DNA of 54,429 nucleotides from Acetobacter cibinongensis (GCF_000963925.1 NZ_BAMV01000014.1:1-54429), one strand, 5' to 3'. Shown: positions 42,773 to 51,948, numbered from the stretch's first letter. Program-made: numbers and translations. The notes: generated by a model not told the origin, from the sequence alone.

Positions 42773-45065
42773 GCAACCCGATGGCTTTTAAAATCCGTTG
42801 CTGCGGATCGGGCGAGCCTGTCTGCTGCGTGTGAGCAAGTTCGGGTGCCAGTGCTGCGGATTGCGCGAGATTGCGGCGAAGGTCTTCTGTCATGGCGCGG
42901 GCATCGTTCTGGCTGCGGATAACATGTGGAGTGATGAGCACCAGAAGTTCTGTCCGTTCCCGTAGATTGGTCTGCTGGCTACCTAGCATTCCCAGAATGG
43001 GAATATCCTTCAACCAGGGCAGGCCCTGATTACCGCGTGATGCGTTATCTGTAATCAACCCGGCAAGCCCGACCGTCTGCCCATCCTCAATCGCCACGCG
43101 GGAGCTCACCTGCCGCTGGGAGAATGTGGGGCTGTTAATGCCGGAAGACCCCGTGCTTGTGGTCGTGGATGAGACGGAACTGACCTGCTGGGAGATATCC
43201 AAAGTCACCAGACCGGTATTGCTCACATGCGGGGTGACCTGAAGGATGACGCCGGTTGGTTGGTAGTTGATGGAATTGGTAATGGTGGAGTTGGAGGTGA
43301 CAACGCTGGTCGTTGCACCGGTCAGGTAGGGCACCAAATTACCCACCATGAGGGACGCTGGCTGGTTATCAACCACCATGATCTGCGGGGATGACAGAAC
43401 ACGCACTTTGGTAACGCTTTGCAACGCGTTGATAACGAAAGGCGCGCCGCCCTGCCCACTGCCCCCCAACACAAATCCCGGAAAGCTGGAAGAAAGCTGA
43501 GAGGAGACCAGATTGGCAGCGCCCAAGCTCTGGGTTGCATTGCTCAGAACGCCGTTAATACCACCAGATTTGAAGAAAAACTGTGTGCCGTACTCAAGAG
43601 AGTCGTTCAGCGTGACTTCCGCCACGGTGGCATCGACCATCACCTGAAGCGGCATGATATCAATTTTATGCAGCATGGCCGTAATGGTTTCTGTTTCAGC
43701 CCGTGTACCATAGACCAGAATAGAGTTGTTTTGCAGGTCCGGAATAATGCGAATGTGAGAGCTGTTCTCATTATTTTCGCTCATATTCCCCAAGCCGCCC
43801 AGAAGCGGATTGTTGCTGATCCCGTCATTCTGGTTGGTTGTCTGGTTTTGTCCGCTGTTACCATTCAAGCTACCGCCGAAGGCGCTTGAACTGGAATCTC
43901 CAGAACTATTACCAGACATCAGAGACCCAGACTGGCTTGACCCCAGGCCGGAAGCGCCTGACATGCTGCCAAAACCGGATGAGCTGTTACTGTTATTTGA
44001 AGCCATGCCCGTTTGCTGTTTGGGCGAAGGCGTTGGAACGGCCGTGACATGCTCAGGTGTGAAGGCCTGCTGGAGCACATAGGCGACATCATTCGCCCGG
44101 CCATTCTGAAGGTAAAATGCGCTCCAGTTCCTTACTGTCTGTTTCCGTCCTGCTTCAATAACAGAAAAGGCCCGGCGCGCATCCTCAATCAGGCGCGGCT
44201 GCCGCGCTGTGACCAAAATGGAATCAATGCTCGGCATGGGGAACAGACGGATTGACTCAGTGCCTGTGCCGTCGCCACTGGTGCGGCGGACACCCAAAGC
44301 ATTTTTCAGAGCTTGGCTAAGCTCACTGACTGTACCAGTCGTGGCGGGAAGCAGCAGATAAGATTGCCCAGCCAGTGTATCGGTATCAAACGTATGGACC
44401 AGTTCTGTCAGGGTTTCCCGTGTGGCCGGGTCTCCCGAAAGGATGATGGTATTGCTGTCCGGGTCTGCCGCAACGTGTCCACCACCCTGCACAACGGGCT
44501 GGATCAGTTTTGCAATACTAGCGGCATTTGTATACCGCAGCGGGATAGCCGTTGTACTGTTGCCAGACCCAGCACCGGAGCCGGGGCCTCGCCCGCCTGA
44601 CGATAGAGAGACCACCCGATATAGGCCGCTTTGCGTCACAAGTGTTGCATTAGCCCCTGCAAGCAGCACGCGCAGGGTAGGGATGAGTTGGTCCCTCCGT
44701 AAAGGCTGCGCAGTGTGTAGGGTTGCAGTGCCCTGCACGGAGGGATCAATCATGTAATTAACGTGCAGAATACCGCCAAGAATTTGCTCTGTGACGGCAT
44801 GGATGTCCGTATCAGCAAAATTCAAGGAAATATCGCCACCTCCGCTTATGGCAGTTCCTGGCATACCGCCGCGTGTACCGCTTCCCATACGTACAAACGT
44901 CTGGCCGTTGGCGGGTAGGGGCGCTACGGCTCCGTCTTCCCGTACAGTTGCGCGAATATCATGCGCAGGCACAGGCAGAGGAGCAAGTTCGGGCGGTTTC
45001 TGGGTACAGCCAGCTATGGAAAGCAGGAGGGAGGCGGCGCTGAAGCGGCGGAGAATGTGCGGCAT
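42765..45065 (-). CDS. gspD: Type II secretion outer-membrane secretin GspD
   Basis: This 766-residue secretin has a lipoprotein signal (SIAGC, residue about 20), N-domains (ISLNFADTDIHAVTEQILGG near 79, LRYTNAASIAKLIQPVVQGG near 175), and the C-terminal secretin domain (VMVDATVAEVTLNDSLEYG near 475; VTPHVSNTGLVTLDISQQVS near 630; ERTELLVLITPHVI near 710). A striking Ser/Gly/Asn-rich insert of about 90 residues (roughly 352-440) sits inside the third N-domain. GspD forms the outer-membrane channel. A lipobox in the secretin suggests it may reach the outer membrane on its own, as the HxcQ secretin does. Confidence 0.93.
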   Translation of the reverse strand: MPHILRRFSAASLLLSIAGCTQKPPELAPLPVPAHDIRATVREDGAVAPLPANGQTFVRMGSGTRGGMPGTAISGGGDISLNFADTDIHAVTEQILGGILHVNYMIDPSVQGTATLHTAQPLRRDQLIPTLRVLLAGANATLVTQSGLYRVVSLSSGGRGPGSGAGSGNSTTAIPLRYTNAASIAKLIQPVVQGGGHVAADPDSNTIILSGDPATRETLTELVHTFDTDTLAGQSYLLLPATTGTVSELSQALKNALGVRRTSGDGTGTESIRLFPMPSIDSILVTARQPRLIEDARRAFSVIEAGRKQTVRNWSAFYLQNGRANDVAYVLQQAFTPEHVTAVPTPSPKQQTGMASNNSNSSSGFGSMSGASGLGSSQSGSLMSGNSSGDSSSSAFGGSLNGNSGQNQTTNQNDGISNNPLLGGLGNMSENNENSSHIRIIPDLQNNSILVYGTRAETETITAMLHKIDIMPLQVMVDATVAEVTLNDSLEYGTQFFFKSGGINGVLSNATQSLGAANLVSSQLSSSFPGFVLGGSGQGGAPFVINALQSVTKVRVLSSPQIMVVDNQPASLMVGNLVPYLTGATTSVVTSNSTITNSINYQPTGVILQVTPHVSNTGLVTLDISQQVSSVSSTTTSTGSSGINSPTFSQRQVSSRVAIEDGQTVGLAGLITDNASRGNQGLPWLKDIPILGMLGSQQTNLRERTELLVLITPHVIRSQNDARAMTEDLRRNLAQSAALAPELAHTQQTGSPDPQQRILKAIGLHD

Positions 45066-45070
45066 GATCC

Positions 45071-45676
45071 TCAGGGTGTCTGAGCGGTTTGACCGGGTGT
45101 GCCGCGATCGGCTCTGAAACCCGTAATGGAAAGAGTTGAATCTACAGCGCTGGTATGCCCGCGCGTAGCGTTGGTAACCGTGCGTGCACGCTGAATTTCC
45201 AGATCTTCCACCAGTAACCGGGGTTCTGTGTGATCAAGATCATCAAGCAGCGCCACAAAGGCGGCCCAATTTCCTGTCAGCGCAATGCGCACACTAATTG
45301 CCCGGAAATGCCCAATGGCGTGCGGCGGTACGGTCTCCTGGCTGGCAATTTCAATCTGACGCCTAGTAGCCAGCGCCTGCACTGTCTGTACGAGGTTGGC
45401 TGCGGCTTCAGAATCACTCTGCCCCGCCAGCAGCAGATGCTTACTGGAAGCCGACGCATGGCGCTCCTGATAGCGCCGTTTAAGCTCCGGGGTCTGACGG
45501 ATGAGATGTTCAGTATGGCTAAGGACCGCACGCTGGTCTTCCAGCGCTGTGGCCCGGTTGTGGTAGAAAGAGAGCAATGAAAAGCCTGTCATGGCCAAAA
45601 AAGCAACACCGGCAAAAGTCACGCTACAGGCTAGGATCTGCCCGCTCAGGCCAGCAGGAAGACGTGCATTCGTCAC
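45071..45676 (-). CDS. gspM: Type II secretion GspM-like protein
   Basis: This 201-residue protein has one N-terminal membrane segment (about residues 12-32), then a coiled region (LEDQRAVLSHTEHLIRQTPELKRR) and a ferredoxin-like GspM domain (for example ISVRIALTGNWAAFVALLDDL). GspM pairs with GspL in the inner membrane. It is 5 bp before gspD on the same strand, and a Pho-box-like site lies about 155 bp upstream. The family call rests on layout more than on strong motifs. Confidence 0.75.
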   Translation of the reverse strand: MTNARLPAGLSGQILACSVTFAGVAFLAMTGFSLLSFYHNRATALEDQRAVLSHTEHLIRQTPELKRRYQERHASASSKHLLLAGQSDSEAAANLVQTVQALATRRQIEIASQETVPPHAIGHFRAISVRIALTGNWAAFVALLDDLDHTEPRLLVEDLEIQRARTVTNATRGHTSAVDSTLSITGFRADRGTPGQTAQTP

Positions 45677-45830
45677 GCGCTATGCCTGCCAGACAGCCAA
45701 ATGGCGACTAGGTGCAAGGGACAGGTAAGCAAGGAAGCTCATTAACGTGTTCATGCCTTGTGCGCAGCAACAGAGGAAGACCGTGAGGGTGCTTACCACC
45801 GCCTTCTTCCGGGTGGCGAGGGGGGAAATA

Positions 45831-45848
45831 GTGACAGTTTGATGAAAC
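45831..45848 (-). promoter_or_regulatory. Pho-box-like site before gspM-D-K
   Basis: On the minus strand GTTTCAT-CAAA-CTGTCAC has two 7-mers with a four-base spacer. CTGTCAC fits the PhoB consensus completely and GTTTCAT matches five of seven. It shares the TTTCATCAAAC core with the site before the di-heme gene. Confidence 0.45.
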
Positions 45849-45895
45849 GTTCCGCATGCGACCCATGCTGATCTGGTCGCTTAAGGGTGGTTCTC

Positions 45896-46645
45896 TTATA
45901 ACCAGCCCCAAATGTGCTGCATTAATCGCGCTATCCAGACTGATAGAGCCAAACACGGGCCAAAGGGCAGCATCATTCTGGCATTCAGGTGCCGCCCCCG
46001 CACCATCATAACGAGAGCAAGGATGAAACCGCAGAGAGATGCGCCGAGCAGGACACAAGGTAATGCCTGGAGCCCAAGCCACGCTCCTCCCGCCGCGAGA
46101 AGTTTGGCATCTCCTCCTCCTATGCCAACTCTGCCCCGCACAGCCTTATATACTATGGCTACAGTAACCAGCAGTGCCCACCCAGCGAGAGCACCAGCTA
46201 CCCGACTGAACAATGAGGGACCATCTGCACTTATAGTCCCTTCCACAAGGCCACCTATCAGCAAGGGGAGGGTCAGGACATCTGGCAGCAGGAAGGTTTC
46301 AAAATCAATCCAGCTTAATGCCAGCAGGACCCAACCCAGCACGATTGTCCCGTACAAAAAGGACGAGTTGGGATCTGATATCATAAGCACCAGCGCCGCT
46401 ATGGCCGTTGCTGCGAGTTCAATAGCTGGATGAAACGGATCAATTCGGGCTTTGCACGCGCGGCAGCGCCCAAGTTGAGCGGCGTAGCTGAGCAGAGGGA
46501 TCAGCTCAGTCGGGCCAAGAGTATGGTGGCACACCTCACAACGGGAGCGGTCAATCCCAACCGCTTCGCCACGCGGAAGCCGACGAATGAGAACACCCAA
46601 AAAGCTGCCAATAAACGGTGCAATGGCCAGAAGAAGGAAGCGCAT
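45896..46645 (-). CDS. gspO: Prepilin peptidase/N-methyltransferase GspO (PilD)
   Basis: This 249-residue inner-membrane aspartyl protease has the two CxxC zinc pairs (CEVCHHT and CRACKA, near residues 36 and 60) and the two catalytic aspartates in SWIDFETFLLPD near 113 and GGGDAKLLAAGG near 170. It cleaves and methylates the pseudopilins GspG-K. About eight membrane segments are seen. I prefer ATG 46645 over TTG 46681, as residues FLLLAIAPFIGSFLGVL start the family. It is divergent from gspE with a 77-bp gap. Confidence 0.9.
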   Translation of the reverse strand: MRFLLLAIAPFIGSFLGVLIRRLPRGEAVGIDRSRCEVCHHTLGPTELIPLLSYAAQLGRCRACKARIDPFHPAIELAATAIAALVLMISDPNSSFLYGTIVLGWVLLALSWIDFETFLLPDVLTLPLLIGGLVEGTISADGPSLFSRVAGALAGWALLVTVAIVYKAVRGRVGIGGGDAKLLAAGGAWLGLQALPCVLLGASLCGFILALVMMVRGRHLNARMMLPFGPCLALSVWIARLMQHIWGWL

Positions 46646-46722
46646 GCGGTATTTTGTGCCGGAGGTTCTGATGGCCTGCAAGCATCAGGTCTACCCAGAT
46701 CTCAGAAAAAGGTTTGCGTAGG

Positions 46723-48492
46723 ATGAGCGTTTCCATTCTTCCCGCCCCGGGAACACGAGCACAGGCAGAAACTCGGCTGGCAGATACCCTGATGCAGGCA
46801 GGCACGTGTGACGCCGCTGTGCTGGAAAGGGCGCGACGGGTTGCAACGGAAAACCGGCAGGCACTGCCCACCATTCTGCTTCAGCTCGGTCTGGTCAGCG
46901 AGGCTGCGTTGGCTACTGCCTATGCCACATTGACAGGTCACTCGGTGGTTTCTGCCACCGCGCTGGCGGCCCTGGAAGAGCCGGTTTTCCCTGATATTCT
47001 TGCCGCCCCTTTTTTGCGGCAGGCGTCTGCCGTACCGCTGGCGTGTGAGAATGGAATATTGCTATTGGCTATGGCGGACCCGCTGGATGATTTTGTTGTG
47101 CAAGCTGTTTCTCTGGCTGTTTCTTTGCCAGTGCGCCCAATGGCAGCACTGCCGGTTGATCTGGAAGCCGCTTTAAGCCGCCTTTACCCGGCAACACTGG
47201 CCGCTGATTCTCCGGATACGGAAGAGGGGACCGCAGAGGGTGATCCGCTTGAAGAGGATGCGGACCGCCTGAAGGATCTGGCGAGTGAAGCACCCGTGAT
47301 CCGGCTGGTGAACCAGATTATTTTCCGAGCGGTTGAGACCCATGCGTCTGATATCCACTTTGAACCCTTCGAAGACAGGCTAGGGGTACGTTTCAGGTAC
47401 GATGGCGTTCTTCATGAAATGGAAAGCCAACCTGCACGGCTGATTGCTGCGGTTATCTCCCGTATCAAGATTATGGCACGCCTGGATATTGCTGAACGCC
47501 GCCTGCCGCAGGATGGTCGTATCAAACTGGCTGTGCGCGGGCGTGCGGTGGATTTCCGTGTCTCCACCATTCCGGCATTGCACGGAGAGTCTGTGGTCAT
47601 GCGTGTACTGGACCGAGGCTCTGTTAAATTTGAATATGGGCGCCTGGGCCTCTCTCCGGGTGTAATTGCGCAATTCCGTGCAGCACTGGAGGAGCCAAAC
47701 GGCATTGTGCTGGTTACCGGGCCAACGGGAAGCGGTAAAACCACAACGCTTTATACGGGTTTAGCGCAGTTAAATGTCACTGAGCGCAAGGTAGTAACGA
47801 TTGAAGATCCAATCGAATATCAGTTGGCCGGGATCAATCAGATTCAAATTCGACCGCAAATCGGCCTGACCTTTGCAACACTCCTGCGCGCCATTCTGCG
47901 CCAGGATCCGGATGTCATTATGGTGGGTGAGATCCGTGATCTGGAAACAGCCCAGATTGCTGCGCAGGCAGCGCTTACCGGCCATCTTGTTCTTTCTACC
48001 TTGCACACGAACTCAGCCGCCGCCGCCATTACCCGCCTGCGGGATATGGGGTTGGAGGACTATCTACAAACAGCCGTGTTGCGGGGTGTCCTGGCGCAGC
48101 GGCTCGTGCGCGGGCTCTGCCATAGCTGCCGTACCCCGCTACAGCTTGACGCTGTGGTGGCAGAGCGACTGGGTGTGCCAGCAGAGCGGGCCGCATCACT
48201 CTGGCAGGCGGTTGGGTGTCCGGAGTGCCGTCACACCGGGTATCGCGGACGTATTGCCATTGCGGAATATCTGGTGCCATCACCTGCTATTGTGCGGCTG
48301 ATCCTTGCGCGGGCTGATCACACGGCTATTGAGCGGCAGGCTGCGGAAGAAGGTATGAAGACCCTTTTTCAGGCAGGGATAGACGCCGCCTGTGAAGGGG
48401 AAACGACAGTTGAGGAAGTCATGCGGATTATCCGCGCTGAGACTGAAACGCGGCCTGATATGGCTCCTGTGAGCGGGGCCGCGAACGAGTGA
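46723..48492 (+). CDS. gspE: Type II secretion ATPase GspE
   Basis: This 589-residue cytoplasmic ATPase has an N-terminal GspE/PilB N1-like domain (LADTLMQAGTCDAAVLERAR), then the catalytic domain with VNQIIFRAVETHASDIHFEP near 200, Walker A GPTGSGKTTTLY near 335, Walker B-like VIMVGEIRDLETA near 397, and a tetracysteine zinc motif CHSC near 466 with CPEC near 502. It drives pseudopilus assembly. ATG 46723 was preferred to the TTG at 46714. Its final TGA overlaps the gspF GTG. Confidence 0.94.
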   Translation: MSVSILPAPGTRAQAETRLADTLMQAGTCDAAVLERARRVATENRQALPTILLQLGLVSEAALATAYATLTGHSVVSATALAALEEPVFPDILAAPFLRQASAVPLACENGILLLAMADPLDDFVVQAVSLAVSLPVRPMAALPVDLEAALSRLYPATLAADSPDTEEGTAEGDPLEEDADRLKDLASEAPVIRLVNQIIFRAVETHASDIHFEPFEDRLGVRFRYDGVLHEMESQPARLIAAVISRIKIMARLDIAERRLPQDGRIKLAVRGRAVDFRVSTIPALHGESVVMRVLDRGSVKFEYGRLGLSPGVIAQFRAALEEPNGIVLVTGPTGSGKTTTLYTGLAQLNVTERKVVTIEDPIEYQLAGINQIQIRPQIGLTFATLLRAILRQDPDVIMVGEIRDLETAQIAAQAALTGHLVLSTLHTNSAAAAITRLRDMGLEDYLQTAVLRGVLAQRLVRGLCHSCRTPLQLDAVVAERLGVPAERAASLWQAVGCPECRHTGYRGRIAIAEYLVPSPAIVRLILARADHTAIERQAAEEGMKTLFQAGIDAACEGETTVEEVMRIIRAETETRPDMAPVSGAANE

Positions 48493-49730
48493 GTATCACA
48501 TGGCATTATAGTGCACTCACAGTAGAGGGGCAGCTCCAGCGTGGACAGGCACAGGGGCCGGATGAGGCCCATGTGGTGGCATATTTACGGCGCAGCGGCC
48601 TGACACCTGTGCGCGTGACAGCACAGTCTGAACGAGGCAGGCTCGCGGGCCTTCAGATCTCATTTACCCTACGCCGCACAGGTCTGAGGCGCTCGCAGGT
48701 TGCTGACATTACGCGGGAACTGGCGCTGATGCTGGGGGCAGGGCTGGATCTGGACCGCGCTTTGCGGTTTTTGATTGAAACCTTGCCGGAAACAGGGCGT
48801 GCAGGCCTACGCGCCCGCACAGTGCTGATAGAATTACGTGACGCCATGCGGAATGGTGGATCCTTTGCAACGGCGCTTGCCACCCGTTCTGATAGTTTTA
48901 CACCACTCTATATCAATCTGGTGAAGGCTGGGGAGGCTGGGGGCGCTCTAGGGGAGGCTCTCGACCGACTGGCAACGCTAATGGAGCGGGAGCGTAAACT
49001 CACAACCTCCATTCAATCCGCACTGATTTACCCAGCCATTCTGGTGGTGGCCTCCATTGGCTCGGTCGTATTGCTCCTTACAGGTGTGCTTCCTCAGTTT
49101 GTTCCCCTGTTTGCCGAGGCAGGAGCTCAACTTCCGTTTCTAACGCGATGTGTGATTGCCGCCGGAGATTTTTTGACCCGCTGGGGGTTAGGTCTGCTTC
49201 TTGGCTGCTTGGCGGCAATGTTTATGCTGCGAGCTTTACTGGCACAACCTGCCTTCCGCCTACGGTTTGACCAGACTTTGCTCCGTTTGCCGGTGGTCGG
49301 TGCGCTTTCACGGAATATCATGGCGGCAAGGCTAACGCGCACGCTGGGAACGCTTTTGCAGAATGGCGTCTCTTTGCTGAGCGCTCTGAAAATTAGTGAG
49401 GACGTTATTGGCAACCGCGCCGGGGCGGGGGCCGTGGCAGCAGCGGCTCTTGTAGCGCGGGAGGGAGGAGGCCTCTCACGTCCTTTGGAAAGTACGGGCC
49501 TATTCCCGCCGCGTGCTATTCATCTGATGCGCCTGGGTGAGGAAACCGCCCAGCTTGGCCCCTTGTGCCTACGTGCGGCGGAATTACATGAGGACGCGGT
49601 GCGGGTGGATCTGCAACGTCTGGTAGCGTTGCTAGTGCCTGCCATTACTGTTGTTATGGGGGCAGTCGTGGCAGGTATTGTCTCAGCGCTGTTGCTGGCC
49701 ATGTTGGGGCTAAATGACCTGGCGCACTAA
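48489..49730 (+). CDS. gspF: Type II secretion inner-membrane platform GspF
   Basis: This 413-residue protein has two GspF domains (about 70-190 and 270-395) and three membrane segments. Strings include DITRELALMLGAGLDLDRAL, the PLYINLVKAGEAGGALGEAL repeat-1 core, and ARLTRTLGTLLQNGVSLLSAL. GspF anchors the platform above GspE. The start is GTG in GTGA overlap with gspE. Confidence 0.93.
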   Translation: MSITWHYSALTVEGQLQRGQAQGPDEAHVVAYLRRSGLTPVRVTAQSERGRLAGLQISFTLRRTGLRRSQVADITRELALMLGAGLDLDRALRFLIETLPETGRAGLRARTVLIELRDAMRNGGSFATALATRSDSFTPLYINLVKAGEAGGALGEALDRLATLMERERKLTTSIQSALIYPAILVVASIGSVVLLLTGVLPQFVPLFAEAGAQLPFLTRCVIAAGDFLTRWGLGLLLGCLAAMFMLRALLAQPAFRLRFDQTLLRLPVVGALSRNIMAARLTRTLGTLLQNGVSLLSALKISEDVIGNRAGAGAVAAAALVAREGGGLSRPLESTGLFPPRAIHLMRLGEETAQLGPLCLRAAELHEDAVRVDLQRLVALLVPAITVVMGAVVAGIVSALLLAMLGLNDLAH

Positions 49731-50145
49731 ACAGGAGCAGGGCTTTACGCTGCTGGAAATGATCATTGTACTGGCGATTGCCGGACTTTTCCTCTCCCTG
49801 ATGCTGGAGCGCGGCCCTGTGCACAGCACGCTGGCCTCTTTCTTGCAGGCGCGTGAGGCGCTCCTGTCTACCCTGCGCACAGCGCGTCTGGATGCCATGA
49901 CAAAAGGAGCGCCAATTACAGTCCGGTTTAATTCGGCGCAGAATCAGATACTCGAACTTTCCTCAAAAACTATTATTAAAACAGTTTATCTACCAAAAGA
50001 AGCTGCCCTGTTGGCGCCCATGCCCTTTGTTTTCCAACCTGATGGCCTTGGCGCTCCAGTCGCTTGGGTCTTGCATGTGCAGGCCAGAACTCTCAGCGTC
50101 TCTGTTAGCCCTCTGACGGGGAGAATTATGGCACATGGCTTCTGA
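49714..50145 (+). CDS. gspH: Type II secretion minor pseudopilin GspH
   Basis: This 143-residue protein has the cleavage motif QG-FTLLEMIIVLAIAGLFLS at about residue 10, and a short C-terminal domain with ALLSTLRTARLDAMTKGAPITV, as in GspH. The C-terminus ends SPLTGRIMAHGF. It overlaps gspF by 17 bases and gspI by 11. Confidence 0.85.
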   Translation: MTWRTKQEQGFTLLEMIIVLAIAGLFLSLMLERGPVHSTLASFLQAREALLSTLRTARLDAMTKGAPITVRFNSAQNQILELSSKTIIKTVYLPKEAALLAPMPFVFQPDGLGAPVAWVLHVQARTLSVSVSPLTGRIMAHGF

Positions 50146-50533
50146 AAGATGCTCCGTGACGGAGGGAGGGTTTACTCTACTGGAAGTGATTGTGGCTATT
50201 GCTATTGCTGCGGCAGGTATGGCGGTGCTGGCGGCCATACTCGGCGGTAATCTGGACAGGGTGGTCCGATCCGGCAACCGTGAGGACGCGCTGGCCCGTG
50301 CCCGTTCCCGGCTGGATAGTGCATTGGTTCTGACACATCCCGCGATCGGACGTCAGGAAGGGTCTGACCCAGACGGATATCGCTGGGTGATGGAAACCCG
50401 CCAGATAGCAGTGCTTCCGTCAGGCCGTGGCATTCCTCTCGCGTTCTATGCGGTGGATGTTGAAGTGCTCTGGGGTAACGGTGCGCGTGTGCACCTGACC
50501 GGGCGGCGGTTTGCTTCGCCTTCCGTGCCATGA
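50135..50533 (+). CDS. gspI: Type II secretion minor pseudopilin GspI
   Basis: This 132-residue protein has GG-FTLLEVIVAIAIAAAGMA from residue 12, and a compact globular part with DALARARSRLDSAL, a helix typical of GspI. It forms the tip complex with GspJ and GspK. Overlapping ends show tight coupling within the plus-strand gsp operon. Confidence 0.87.
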   Translation: MASERCSVTEGGFTLLEVIVAIAIAAAGMAVLAAILGGNLDRVVRSGNREDALARARSRLDSALVLTHPAIGRQEGSDPDGYRWVMETRQIAVLPSGRGIPLAFYAVDVEVLWGNGARVHLTGRRFASPSVP

Positions 50534-51141
50534 GAATGCTCGGGCAGGGAAAAAGTATTTCCCCAAGAGAAACCCATGCACAATGCGGTTTTACACTTCT
50601 GGAGATGCTCGTAGTTACGGCGTTATTGGGGCTGCTGTTTCTCATGCTGTCTGGAGGTGTGACATTCGGCCTGCGTGGCTGGGCGCGCCAGCACGCTGAA
50701 CAGGACCGGATTGCTGAACAGGCGGAAACGGACGCAACTCTCCGCAAGCTTCTGAGTGCTGTTATATCCGAAGACGGATCCGTAACAGGCGCTGAGGACC
50801 GCCTGGCTCTGACAACTCTGACAAAACTACCCGATGGGAAGGAGCATGAAGTCAGTCTTGGTTTGGGAGTGAACCGTGAAAAACAACTGGTTGTGCGCTG
50901 GCGGGCACATCACCGACCGGGCTGCGGCCCGGAGGAAAACGCGCATGAAGAAATTCTTGCCAACGCCATTTCTGCGCTACATTTACGGTACTGGGGAGGC
51001 TCTCCGGCAGCATGGCACACCGCATGGACAGGAGGCGCTCCGTTACTGTTTGGCGTCAGGGTTGTGCCAGCACATGCTGCGCCGTGGTCTGAGATCATAA
51101 TTAAACCGTTCAGAACAGATGGAACTGCTGATGAGCCTTAA
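50530..51141 (+). CDS. gspJ: Type II secretion minor pseudopilin GspJ
   Basis: This 203-residue protein has the prepilin motif CG-FTLLEMLVVTALLGLLFL starting near residue 19 and a globular region (RIAEQAETDATLRKLLSAVI, then LHLRYWGG) consistent with GspJ. The pre-cleavage leader is longer than usual. It overlaps gspI by four bases. Confidence 0.85.
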   Translation: MRMLGQGKSISPRETHAQCGFTLLEMLVVTALLGLLFLMLSGGVTFGLRGWARQHAEQDRIAEQAETDATLRKLLSAVISEDGSVTGAEDRLALTTLTKLPDGKEHEVSLGLGVNREKQLVVRWRAHHRPGCGPEENAHEEILANAISALHLRYWGGSPAAWHTAWTGGAPLLFGVRVVPAHAAPWSEIIIKPFRTDGTADEP

Positions 51142-51580
51142 CTACAGAATATGTGTGCTGGTATGGCTCGGAGCTTTGCAGGGCTTTTGGACTGGAACCT
51201 CTCCTGCTTTTTCATCGCCAATTCGTTTGGCAGAGAACACTGCGCCAGAAGATACCGTAAAAACAGTGCTCAGCCGCCCGTTGTTTGCACCTAGTCGACG
51301 ACCAGATACCGTTGCTGTACAGTCTGATACTTTGCCTGTGCTGACAGGTATTGTTCATTCTGCCGGTCAGGACGGTGCGCTGTTCCGGGGAGAACAGAAT
51401 TCTGCAGGGCATCTGGTGCACCAAGGGGAGAGTATTGCAGGGTGGCACATTATCGCTGTGACACGGGAGGCGGTCACTCTGGAACGCGGAGGGCATCAGA
51501 TTGTTCAGCGGCCGGATTTTCAGCACCATCAGGGTGCAGAGGGAGTCACCCAGCCCCGTGTGCCCGATGCGGGAGAATAG
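51119..51580 (+). CDS. Short GspC-like (HR-domain) secretion protein
   Basis: This 153-residue protein (or 149 from ATG 51131) has an N-terminal hydrophobic segment (ICVLVWLGALQGFW) and one region with the GspC homology-region pattern: LSRPLFAPSRRP near 57, LTGIVHSAG and VHQGESIAGWHIIAVTREAVTLERGG. Full GspC carries a PDZ or coiled-coil domain after this; here the protein stops. It would bridge the secretin and inner platform. The start overlaps gspJ. GspN is an alternative name for such short proteins. Confidence 0.6.
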   Translation: MELLMSLNYRICVLVWLGALQGFWTGTSPAFSSPIRLAENTAPEDTVKTVLSRPLFAPSRRPDTVAVQSDTLPVLTGIVHSAGQDGALFRGEQNSAGHLVHQGESIAGWHIIAVTREAVTLERGGHQIVQRPDFQHHQGAEGVTQPRVPDAGE

Positions 51581-51748
51581 GCCCAGTAGCGAATTACATG
51601 TCTTTTGAGTAATTTTTATAAAGATCATTTATAATGAAAGAGATTTCTTAATAGCCATGTTTTATGCCTCGATAATCTGTCCTCATGTTTCTGATGAAGT
51701 TGGTAGATGTTCAGAACTATTCTTATTTACAGAAAAGCAAGAGTTCCG

Positions 51749-51777
51749 TTGTCATAAGTTCTTCATGAAATAGTCAC
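51749..51777 (+). promoter_or_regulatory. Triple Pho-box array before phosphoesterase
   Basis: TTGTCAT-AAGT-TCTTCAT-GAAA-TAGTCAC: three 7-mers each followed by four bases, an 11-bp period. This is the layout of PhoB direct repeats (consensus CTGTCAT). A similar array lies at 53773-53801. The encoded downstream protein is a phosphatase/phospholipase relative, which fits phosphate-starvation control. Confidence 0.55.
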
Positions 51778-51862
51778 ACATCAATTTGAAAACAAAGGCT
51801 ATTGAGCGTTTGGTTTAGCAATTATGCGCTCTGCTTACGGTTTCGCATCCATCACTGTCCAG

Positions 51863-51889
51863 ACCGGCATCTCTCTCTTGGATGCCGGT
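51863..51889 (+). terminator. Terminator-like hairpin in phosphoesterase leader
   Basis: ACCGGCATC and GATGCCGGT form a perfect nine-base stem around a nine-base loop, followed by GTTTTC. It lies between the Pho array and the gene, 60 bp before the start. It may end read-through from gsp genes or act as an attenuator on the Pho-driven transcript. Confidence 0.6.
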
Positions 51890-51948
51890 GTTTTCATGAT
51901 GGGGCGTGTCGTCAACGGAGGCAGTACAATACGAAAGGTGACCTAACG

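Larger units (their letters stand above)
51581..51948. other. Promoter and leader region of the phosphoesterase gene
   Basis: It contains a three-unit Pho-box array (51749-51777), a possible -10 CTATTG (51799-51804) and a terminator-like hairpin (51863-51889), then the ribosome site AAAGG at about 51935. No credible open frame is seen; the frame upstream of the chosen start (from 51802) runs through these signals. Confidence 0.6.

Noticed and set aside
45708..46082. 124-residue minus-strand frame upstream of gspM
   Set aside because: It overlaps gspO and the Pho-like site and reads as proline/cysteine-rich noise.
50202..50747. 181-residue minus-strand open frame across gspI-gspJ
   Set aside because: Both pseudopilin genes are certain and the reverse frame has no recognisable features.
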